Source: Persicimonas caeni
GTDB lineage: Bacteria; Myxococcota_A; Bradymonadia; Bradymonadales; Bradymonadaceae
NCBI RefSeq assembly: GCF_006517175.1
Contig: NZ_CP041186.1
Span: 620,001-684,000 of the forward strand
DNA length: 64,000 nt
Reading direction: 5' to 3'
Shown: in pieces, positions 7,453 to 14,587 of the stretch
How the letters are laid out: every line of letters starts with the position of its first letter
How positions within the stretch are numbered: position 1 is the first letter of the stretch
The notes under the pieces: model-generated
Databases searched by the model: none
What the model was told of the DNA's origin: nothing
Seen by the model: the letters and a program-made list of their open reading frames with translations, nothing else
Translations under genes and position numbers: made by a program

Positions 7453-10400
7453 GTGAAAGTCTGTCCAGAGTGTCAAGCGCGTTTTGATGGTGGCGAGACG
7501 TTTTGTCCGCATGACGGGTCCAAGCTCGTCGATGCTCGGGAATTGTCTCCCGGAGAAATGACCGGACTCGACTTGGCGGGCCAGGTCCACCTGGAGCGCC
7601 TCGAGTTCTCCGATGTCCTCGCCGAGCGCTACGCCGGCAAACTCATCGGCTCGGACCAACCGGTGCGTGTGACGGTGTTCAACCAGGGGTTTGTGCCGGA
7701 CCAGAGCCGAAAAGAGGCCTTCGAGGAAGCTCTCCAAGCCCTCGGCGACACGCTGCCGCCCGAGATCTCGAGCGTCCACTCCGTCAACTTCGACTCCGAC
7801 ACCCCGTTCGTGACCGAAGATGCCCCCCGGGGCCCGAGCCTCAAGACACTGCTCGACGAGCGGAAGGCGCTCGACTGGAAGGTCGCCGTGCGCCTGACGT
7901 GCTCGTTGGGCCGCGCGCTGCACTACCTTGCCGAGCGCGGAGTCATCCATGCGGGAATCCACCCGCAGGCCGTCTTCATCAGCAAACTGCAAGAGGGGCG
8001 CATCCAGCTTGGCGAGTGGGCCCACGACATCCTGTGCCACCCCGAGCGCCCGCTCGACCTGGCCGAGAAGAACCCCGACGGCTTCTTGGGTTATGCAGGG
8101 TACTTGGCCCCGGAGGTCATCCGCGACGCCTCGGATGCTGACGAGAAGAGCCTCGTCTATGCGATGGGCATGCTGTTGTACGAGATGATCGCCGGAAAAC
8201 CGCCGTTCACCTCGAAGAACCCGGCCGATGCGCTCAAGCGTCACCTGCATGAAAAGCCGCTCAAGTTGTCGATCGCTCGCGGTGGCGCCGGATTGCCCGC
8301 CGACATCGACGACATCCTCGACATGATGCTCATCAAGGCCGCCGAGCGCCGCTTCCAAAACCCGGTTGCGGCGATCAGCGCACTGAGTTCGTTGCTCGAC
8401 GAAGCCCCGAACGAGTTGGCCCCGGAGTTGTCCGCGGCCGACGCTCCCGTCTTCGAAAGTGCGCCTGTCGCCTCGAGCGAAGACGAGGCGCCCGAGGAGA
8501 AGGCGGACGAAGCCGCAGACGACAAGCAGGACACCAAAGAAGAAGCCGCCAGCGAGGCGGACAACAAGAAGACGATGATGGGCCTGCCGTCGGTCGCGAT
8601 TGCCGACGAGAGCGAGCAAGAGGACGAGCAAGAGGAAGCCGAGAGCAAAGAAGAAGAGGCATCGAGCGAAGACGAGTCCGAGTCGCCCTCGATCATCATC
8701 GACGACCCGGAGCTTCGAGACGGAGACGATGCGAGCGACGAAGCGGAAGTCGAGTCGGTCGACAGCGCCGAGAAGAAGACTCTGATGATGGGCTCGTTGG
8801 CCGACTTGGAAGAGGCCGAGAAAAAGGCGAAGGAGGCCGAAGGTTCCGACGAAGACGATGCTTCTGACGATAAGGATGCTTCCGAGGAAGAGAAGGCCGA
8901 CAAAGGTGAAGAAGCCTCCGACGAGAAGGAAGAGTCGGGCGGCACCAAGCCGATGGGCACCGTCGACGACGGCTGGGGTGAGATCGCCGACGACGTCAAA
9001 GGTAAAGAGGACGCGGAGGAGACGGATACGGCCGAGGACGACGCCGAATCGAGCGACGTGTCGGACGACGACGCCGAAGCAGAGACCGACGACGCCGAGG
9101 CAGAGACCGACGACGCCGAGGCAGAGACCGACGACGCCGAGGCAGATGGAGCCTCGGATGAAGAGGAGTCCGAGGAAGAAGCTTCCGAGGCAGATAAAGA
9201 GGACGAGAAGGAAGAAGAAGACACTCCGTCGATCATCATCGACGAATCTGTTGCGGAAGAAGCCGAGGACGCAGAGGCGTCTGATGAGTCCTCCGAGGCG
9301 GGCGACAAGTCCGACGAGAAGGACGACAAGGACGAAGAAGCCGACGATGAGGCGGAGGCGTCAGAAGATGATGCTGAAGAAGCCAAGCCGAAGACGAATA
9401 TCGGCGAGTTGGGCTTCGTCGAGACGGCCAACGACGGTGGCCAAGAGTTTGGCGACGACTGGTTTAGCGGCGGCACCGATGATGTCTGGGACGACGCGGC
9501 CATCTCGGAGCATCACGAGCGCTCCGAAAACCTGCGCAAGTACCTCACCATCGGCATCATCGGCTTTTTGGTCGTCGGCTCGATCGGATTGTACTTCTTC
9601 TTCGAGAATTACGAAGGCGAGCCTCAGGAAGGCGAAAATGTCGCCGAGACCACCGAAGAGACCGCCGAAGGGGTCGACGTCGACGCGCTTCGCGCCGGTT
9701 TCGACAAAGCCTTCGACCGTGGACAGCTCATCCGCCCCATCTCGGACAGCGCCGTGAGCTTCCTCGAGAAGCTCCAAAAGAACGCCAAGGGCGAGCCCGC
9801 CTACGAAGAGGCGCGCAAGAAGTTTGTCGAAGCAGCCGAAAAGAAAGCGCGCGAGGTGGAAGGCAGCGACCTTCGTCATGCGCGCGACCTGTCGGGCTAC
9901 GCAGCTCAGTATGACCCCGACAACAAAGAGCTCCAAACCTACAGCGACGCATTGCACAAACGCTATATTGCGGGTGAAGGCGACGCCGGCGCGAAGCAAG
10001 ACGAGGCAGCCACAGCCGACGCCGACGCCGACGCAGGGGCGACCGGCGACCAAGATGCCGCCCAGCAAGCTCGAGAAGAGCAAACGACCGAAGCATCGGC
10101 CAGCACGGCAAAGCCCGAGCCGAAGCAGCAAGCCGGCCAGCGCGACGACCAGAAGAAGCAGGAGCCCAGCCGCGGCTCCACCGCCAAACGCTCGAACGAC
10201 AGCGCCAAGAAGAAGGAGGAGCCGACGCGCTCGTTCTCGCAGATTCTTCGCGAGGCGAAAGCAGCAGCGGCCAACAATCAGGACGACAAGGCCATCAAGC
10301 TCTTCCGAGAGGCTATCTCGCGCTCGCCGTCGAACCCGGTGGTCCACGCCGAACTGGGCGACCTGCTCTTCCACAAGTCGGCCTACTCTCAGGCGCTCAA

Positions 10401-10584
10401 GCACCACAAGAAGGCCTCGAACTCGAGCCCGGGCAACGCGGGCTACGCCATCAGCCTCGGGCGCACCTACTACCGACTCGGCCGCTACCAGGAGGCGCAC
10501 GACGCTTGGGAGCGCGCGCTCAAAAACGACCCGAACAACAAAGTCGCCAAGAAGTATCTAGGCTTGGTCAAGAAGAAGCTCTGA
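7453..10584 (+). CDS. Zinc-ribbon pseudokinase with acidic linker, one membrane span and TPR domain
   Basis: A 1043-residue protein starting at GTG. Residues 1-22 form a zinc ribbon (Cys4, Cys7, Cys18). Residues about 45-310 have a Ser/Thr protein kinase fold, but the catalytic residues are gone: the VAVK Lys position reads VRVTVF, HRD is HAG at 166-168, and the DFG position reads GEW. APE and YAMGMLLYEMIAGKPPF remain. Residues about 330-680 are a highly acidic linker with recurring motifs (KKTMMG, KKTLMMG, PSIIIDD, PSIIIDE) and a tandem TDDAEAE repeat. A membrane span is at 697-718. The C-terminal part (about 730-1043) holds Gln/Ala-rich spacers and TPR-like repeats. It probably acts as a scaffold. 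Confidence 0.85.
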   Translation: MKVCPECQARFDGGETFCPHDGSKLVDARELSPGEMTGLDLAGQVHLERLEFSDVLAERYAGKLIGSDQPVRVTVFNQGFVPDQSRKEAFEEALQALGDTLPPEISSVHSVNFDSDTPFVTEDAPRGPSLKTLLDERKALDWKVAVRLTCSLGRALHYLAERGVIHAGIHPQAVFISKLQEGRIQLGEWAHDILCHPERPLDLAEKNPDGFLGYAGYLAPEVIRDASDADEKSLVYAMGMLLYEMIAGKPPFTSKNPADALKRHLHEKPLKLSIARGGAGLPADIDDILDMMLIKAAERRFQNPVAAISALSSLLDEAPNELAPELSAADAPVFESAPVASSEDEAPEEKADEAADDKQDTKEEAASEADNKKTMMGLPSVAIADESEQEDEQEEAESKEEEASSEDESESPSIIIDDPELRDGDDASDEAEVESVDSAEKKTLMMGSLADLEEAEKKAKEAEGSDEDDASDDKDASEEEKADKGEEASDEKEESGGTKPMGTVDDGWGEIADDVKGKEDAEETDTAEDDAESSDVSDDDAEAETDDAEAETDDAEAETDDAEADGASDEEESEEEASEADKEDEKEEEDTPSIIIDESVAEEAEDAEASDESSEAGDKSDEKDDKDEEADDEAEASEDDAEEAKPKTNIGELGFVETANDGGQEFGDDWFSGGTDDVWDDAAISEHHERSENLRKYLTIGIIGFLVVGSIGLYFFFENYEGEPQEGENVAETTEETAEGVDVDALRAGFDKAFDRGQLIRPISDSAVSFLEKLQKNAKGEPAYEEARKKFVEAAEKKAREVEGSDLRHARDLSGYAAQYDPDNKELQTYSDALHKRYIAGEGDAGAKQDEAATADADADAGATGDQDAAQQAREEQTTEASASTAKPEPKQQAGQRDDQKKQEPSRGSTAKRSNDSAKKKEEPTRSFSQILREAKAAAANNQDDKAIKLFREAISRSPSNPVVHAELGDLLFHKSAYSQALKHHKKASNSSPGNAGYAISLGRTYYRLGRYQEAHDAWERALKNDPNNKVAKKYLGLVKKKL
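9064..9146 (+). repeat. Tandem repeat inside the pseudokinase acidic linker
   Basis: A tandem 24-base repeat encoding TDDAEAE-type units, about three near-identical copies (GACGACGCCGAGGCAGAGAC). It lies within the acidic linker and keeps the reading frame, so copy-number change would lengthen the linker without breaking the gene. Confidence 0.8.
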
Positions 10585-10605
10585 GTCCACCAAATAAACG
10601 AGAAC

Positions 10606-10645
10606 GAAAAAAGGCGCGCTGGCATTTTTGCCGGCGCGCCTTTTT
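10606..10645. terminator. Bidirectional intrinsic terminator
   Basis: Perfect GGCGCGC-type stem: GGCGCGCTGGCA at 10613-10624 pairs with TGCCGGCGCGCC at 10629-10640 (one mismatch). It is flanked by an A-run on the left and TTTTT on the right, so it can terminate the pseudokinase transcript on + and the small frameshifted gene on -. Confidence 0.9.
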
Positions 10646-10668
10646 GGCGTCTGGATGGTCGTCGTCAC

Positions 10669-10931
10669 TCAAAGCTGATGCTCCAGTACGATGGTTTTGT
10701 CATCGTCGAGAATGCGGCAGCGTTGCTGCAGCTGGCGAAAGTCGACTCCGAGCGACTGGCGGTTCTGCTGCCAGTAGCGAAGGAGCGCGCGTTTCGACTC
10801 GACGCGAGTGCGTCCGGAGAACACGATGCCATTCGAGTAAGGGTTCTGCGTGCCGTTGCTGGCGTTGATGTACGGATTACTCGAGACGTGGTCCGAACCA
10901 AATACTTCTTGAATTAGCTTGATAACCCCAT
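10669..10931 (-). pseudogene. Small uncharacterised protein gene with a one-base frameshift after the start codon
   Basis: GAGGAGG at 10936-10942 lies five bases before the ATG at 10929-10931, but that frame stops after MGLSS. One extra G in the GGGG run after the ATG would read MGVIKLIQEVFGSDHVSS and then continue without a stop for 87 residues, ending DDDKTIVLEHQL. The length from ATG to stop is 263 bases, one short of a whole codon number. The body has normal composition with Tyr/Gln/Arg-rich helices, a promoter-like TTGACA upstream and a terminator just past the stop. I do not recognise the family. It could be a real frameshift mutation, a homopolymer sequencing error, or translational frameshifting. 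Confidence 0.6.
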
Positions 10932-10959
10932 GGGAACCTCCTCGGTTAAATGTGGCGCT

Positions 10960-10988
10960 TAACTATGAGGCGCGTTCCCAAATGTCAA
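10960..10988 (-). promoter_or_regulatory. Putative promoter for the small frameshifted gene
   Basis: Perfect -35 TTGACA (10988-10983) with TTTGGGAACGCG in the spacer and a weak -10 around TAGTTA or CATAGT near 10960-10967. The expected start point would give a leader of about 20 bases containing the GAGGAGG ribosome site. The -35 and spacer words match those upstream of rpsT. Confidence 0.45.
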
Positions 10989-11026
10989 GACGAGACGTGA
11001 CATATCAAGGACTTCGGGAGGATTCT

Positions 11027-11098
11027 CGGAGGCAGCACGTCGTGCACTGGTAGCAAAGCCAAGCCTGTGATCGACCAACGCTTGAAACGCTGCCTCCG
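11027..11098. repeat. REP-like palindromic repeat (GGAGGCAG/CTGCCTCC family)
   Basis: GGAGGCAGC at 11029-11037 pairs with GCTGCCTCC at 11088-11096. The right part (GACCAACGCTTGAAACGCTG) resembles GACCAGCGCTGGAAGCGCTG at 31881 and 32519 and the copy inside dctM at 38652-38698. It lies just downstream of the BNR lipoprotein gene. Confidence 0.55.
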
Positions 11099-11104
11099 TA
11101 GTCC

Positions 11105-13171
11105 CTACTCGAGGTGCATGACTCCATCTGTGGTCGCCGCCCACAGTGTCGAGCCGCGAAGGTGCAGGCCGCGCACGGGAGCGTCAACAAAGCCGTCGGC
11201 CAGCGGCTGCCAAGACTCGCCGCCGTCGGTCGACACGAGCACGCCCTCTTCCCATGTGCCGAGCAAGAGGTTCGGCCCGTCGGTCACGAGCGCCGACGGG
11301 GTGACCGATGCGTCCGGCGAGCGCACCACGGTGCGCCACGACTCGCCGTTGTCATCGCTCTTTCGAAGGTGCATGCCCGACGCAGTCATGGTCAGCGCGA
11401 AGAGCCCCTGCTCTCCCCTGGCGAGCCAGGCGCGCTCGGCATGCAGGTAGCTCGAGTCGAACGGCTGCTCGAGCGAGCCGCGCGCCCAACTCTCACCGCC
11501 GTCGACCGAGCGATAGAGGCCATCCTTGGCGACCACAAGGAGCAAACCGTCTTCGGCGTGCGCCGCGTAGACCGGCGGCGCTTGCCGGTAGTCGTAGTCC
11601 TCGGGCAACTCTTCGCCGATGCGATTCCAGTCGCTCCAGTGCTCGGCTCGGTTCTCGGCCAGAAAGAGACCGCCGCCAACGGGCGTCGATCCGCCGCGCC
11701 CCGACAAGATTCGTGGCGCGAACGAGACGAGCAGCGAGTCGTCGTAGCCCACGACCGACGAGGCCGTGCCCTCCGAGAGCGCGACCGGCTCGCCCATCGC
11801 CCAGCCATTGTGGCCCGGACGAAGCGCGACGAAATCGCCGGTCTGAGTGACCATGAAGACCGCGTCGTGGTGAGCCAGAATCCTGGCGCCGCGGTGCTCA
11901 CCGATAGGCTGCAGCTCCCATCGCTGCGCGTCGGTCGACCGGAAGATTCGACCAGCTTCGGTGAGTAACCAGTAGCTGTCGGCAGTGTCTGCAAAGTCGG
12001 CCACCGGACGACGTGTCGGGCTAATCTGCTCCCACGCGTCAGTCGCGAAGTTCAGCCGCTGCAGGCCGTGGTCTCGCACTGACGAGACCACCTCGCTCCC
12101 GTCCGACGCGAGCAAAAAGCTCTCGGCGTCGTTCATGCCGCCGAGATACTCGACCTCAACCCTGCCACCGGAAGCTTCGGACAAGTCGATCGACATCACG
12201 TAATTCCACGGTTCGAGTGGCCCGAAGACCAACGCATCGCCGTGGATGACGGCCTGTCGCGCCGGCTGATCAGTCATGACGTCGAACGTAGCCCCGTTGT
12301 CCGTTCGCCATACGCCTGCCTCGGAGGTCGCGTAGATGGAGTCGGCGTCGACGTGCAGTTGCTTGGCGCCAACGGCGTGTGACTCCGGGGTCTGCGCCGG
12401 TGTCCAATCGAGCGTCTGGGCATTCTTGAAGAAGAGCCGGCCCGCGTAGTGGCCTTGAGAGAGGACCATCGTCTGACCGAGCACCGCGAGATCGACGGTA
12501 CCAGCCGGCAGCGTGTCGTCGACGAGCGTCGCCTGATCCCCCGAGACGCGAAAGAGCGTCGAGGTCTGCCCGAGCGCGCCGGCCACCACGTACAATTCGC
12601 CGTCGAAGACGCGCGCGGCGGTGAGTTCGCGGGCGTCCAAAGCTTCGCCACTCTCGAGCTGAAAGTCGAAGGGCTGCCAAGATGCCCCTCCGTCACTCGA
12701 GCGCAAGGGCTTCGGCCCCACCAAGATCAGGTCGCCTTCGTGAGCGACGACATCGATGATCTGCGAGACGATGAGCTCGTCGGGCAGTTCGACACGCGCC
12801 CAGGAGTCGCCGGCATCGGATCGCCACAGAAAGCTGTCGCCGCGAGCGTCGGTCTGGGTGGCGAAGAAGTGTCCGCCGGCCGCCCACAAACCTGTGAACG
12901 TTCCGCCAGCAGGTCCCAGCACCCCACTCCACTCGGCATCAGCGGCAAGCGCCGGGTCCGACGCCGTATCGTCGGGGTCGGAGTCGGTTTGGGAATCTCG
13001 CGGGCGGGATGTCTCGTCGTCGGATTCTTGCGAGGTCGCGCCCTCCTCTTGCGAATGGGGCGCCGGGTCCGGACTTGGCGACGAGTCGGCCGCCTCCCCA
13101 CATCCGGCCAGCCAGAGGCCGGAGGCGAGGAGCATCACCAAGAGCTTGGTTGTGGTCTGTCGAGCAGTCAT
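11105..13171 (-). CDS. BNR-repeat (sialidase-like propeller) lipoprotein 1
   Basis: A 688-residue predicted outer-surface lipoprotein. The signal peptide ends LASGLWLAGC (Cys24), followed by a Ser/Asp/Pro linker to about residue 80. The rest is a beta-propeller with several Asp-box motifs (SSDGGASW, SVDGGESW, SDDNGESW, STDGGESW, RSDAGDSW). Asp boxes occur in sialidases and in photosystem-assembly-like propellers; no catalytic Arg triad is evident, so glycosidase activity is not claimed. The start at 13171 has GGAG seven bases upstream; the open frame further up lacks signal character. It is paired with the similar gene at 13286-14398, 114 bases away on the same strand. Confidence 0.85.
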   Translation of the reverse strand: MTARQTTTKLLVMLLASGLWLAGCGEAADSSPSPDPAPHSQEEGATSQESDDETSRPRDSQTDSDPDDTASDPALAADAEWSGVLGPAGGTFTGLWAAGGHFFATQTDARGDSFLWRSDAGDSWARVELPDELIVSQIIDVVAHEGDLILVGPKPLRSSDGGASWQPFDFQLESGEALDARELTAARVFDGELYVVAGALGQTSTLFRVSGDQATLVDDTLPAGTVDLAVLGQTMVLSQGHYAGRLFFKNAQTLDWTPAQTPESHAVGAKQLHVDADSIYATSEAGVWRTDNGATFDVMTDQPARQAVIHGDALVFGPLEPWNYVMSIDLSEASGGRVEVEYLGGMNDAESFLLASDGSEVVSSVRDHGLQRLNFATDAWEQISPTRRPVADFADTADSYWLLTEAGRIFRSTDAQRWELQPIGEHRGARILAHHDAVFMVTQTGDFVALRPGHNGWAMGEPVALSEGTASSVVGYDDSLLVSFAPRILSGRGGSTPVGGGLFLAENRAEHWSDWNRIGEELPEDYDYRQAPPVYAAHAEDGLLLVVAKDGLYRSVDGGESWARGSLEQPFDSSYLHAERAWLARGEQGLFALTMTASGMHLRKSDDNGESWRTVVRSPDASVTPSALVTDGPNLLLGTWEEGVLVSTDGGESWQPLADGFVDAPVRGLHLRGSTLWAATTDGVMHLE

Positions 13172-13285
13172 CCATTTCTCCATTTCGTCGGTCACATGAA
13201 CATTTCGGGACAGAGCTTCTGCCCTCCATTCAAGCGTGACGACCCGGCTGCTGAGCCACAACGAAAAGCGTCTGAAAGAACCGCG

Positions 13286-14398
13286 TCACCGGGCGAGTCG
13301 ACCTGAAATCGAGGCCTGTGGGTCGACCTTCTCCCACTGCGAGGAAGCGGCGGAGAGCTGGAGCACTCGAGAGTGACTCGTGGCGACGACCATGCGCTCG
13401 CCGACGACGCCGAGTTGCAGAGTCTGGATGATCGACGGGTCGAGGGACGGAAGCGCGTGGACCGACTGATCGGCGAGCGATACCGCCGAGACCTCGCCCG
13501 ACCGATTCGCCACGACGAGCTCGTCGCCGAGCAGCGCGCCGGCCTCGCCGCCATGAATTGACAGCTTATCCCAGTGATTGTCTTCTCCACCTGTGAGCCA
13601 GACACCCGAGGTCGTCATCACCGCGACGCTCTCGCCCCACTCGAAGAGCTGGGGAGGCAACGTGCCCTGGACCTCGGGCACAGCCTGCCAGGTCTCCCCG
13701 GCGTCGTAGGAGACCTCAATGGTGCCGTAGCGGGTCGCACGCACCGACATCTCCTCGCGCGGCATATAGTCGATAATCATGAACATATCGTTTCGGATAT
13801 ACTCCCAGTCGAGCTGACGCCGCTGCCACAACTCGATGCCGGTCGGCGAGTTCGGCTCGACCTCGTGAAAGGCATAGATTCGGTCGCGAAGCTTCTTGAG
13901 GTGGGTGATCTGACCGGAGCCGTCGAACCAATCTGGATTGAAAGCCTGCCACTGAGGATCGTCGCGCTGCCGGCGCCAGGCGCCCTGCTCCCGTGTGCTT
14001 AACAGCAAGTCGTACTCGGTGGTGACCACGCTCGTCAGAACCAGAAGGGGGTCACGACGGAGCGGCTCCGGAAGCTGCACTTCCGACCATGTACCGTCTA
14101 CATCGAGGCCGAAGAGCTGCACGCCCTCGTCCGTATGATAGGTGACGAAGAAAGCCTCCCCGTCGGCGCCGGCGAAGATGGATCGGTAAGACCCCGCGAG
14201 CGCGGCGTCCGCGTCTTGTTCGCCGATGTCTCGCATGTCTGCATCGCCAGCGTCTCGCTCGGACGACTCCGCATCAGACCGACCTGCGTCAGCCAATTCG
14301 GCCTGCGCAGACGAGCCGCCGCCACAAGCCGCCGTGGCGAGGCTGCACACGAGGCAAAGAAGGCCGACGAGCTCCCCACTCTTTCGGATCTGCAACAT
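13286..14398 (-). CDS. BNR-like propeller lipoprotein 2
   Basis: A 370-residue lipoprotein. The signal peptide ends LATAAC with the lipidated Cys at residue 25, then comes an Ala/Asp/Ser linker. The C-terminal 290 residues look like a smaller propeller (YDAGETW, VWLTGGEDNHWD, then repeated LVVANRSGEV and MVVATSHSRV blades). It shares architecture with the larger lipoprotein downstream, so both are probably co-transcribed and act at the surface together. The start at 14398 has GGAG eight bases upstream. It is divergent from the STAND regulator at 14588, with 189 bases between them; regulation by that protein is an inference from position only. Confidence 0.8.
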   Translation of the reverse strand: MLQIRKSGELVGLLCLVCSLATAACGGGSSAQAELADAGRSDAESSERDAGDADMRDIGEQDADAALAGSYRSIFAGADGEAFFVTYHTDEGVQLFGLDVDGTWSEVQLPEPLRRDPLLVLTSVVTTEYDLLLSTREQGAWRRQRDDPQWQAFNPDWFDGSGQITHLKKLRDRIYAFHEVEPNSPTGIELWQRRQLDWEYIRNDMFMIIDYMPREEMSVRATRYGTIEVSYDAGETWQAVPEVQGTLPPQLFEWGESVAVMTTSGVWLTGGEDNHWDKLSIHGGEAGALLGDELVVANRSGEVSAVSLADQSVHALPSLDPSIIQTLQLGVVGERMVVATSHSRVLQLSAASSQWEKVDPQASISGRLAR

Positions 14399-14587
14399 CG
14401 CTTCTCTCCGTATGAATTCCGTCGCGATTATATGTATCAGTTCGCCGCCCCCAGCCCCAAACAAAAGGGCCTGAAACCGTCTGAAACTTTGTGGCCGAAA
14501 GTCCATAAAACTGAGAAATTGCGCACGTCATTGCTCCACGACGTCGGCGCGTTATCATGAGCGCCAAGTATCGAGACTGGAGAGACG

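Noticed and set aside
8241-9503. A 420-codon Ser/Ala-rich open frame on the - strand
   Set aside because: It is the antisense reading of the acidic GAC/GAG-rich linker of the pseudokinase; composition is dictated by the other strand.
10678-10917. A 79-codon open frame on the + strand
   Set aside because: Opposite to the better-supported small gene on -, which has a ribosome site, promoter and terminator.
11105-14398. Sialidase activity of the BNR proteins
   Set aside because: Asp boxes are present but the catalytic Arg triad and Tyr/Glu are not visible, so only a propeller is claimed.
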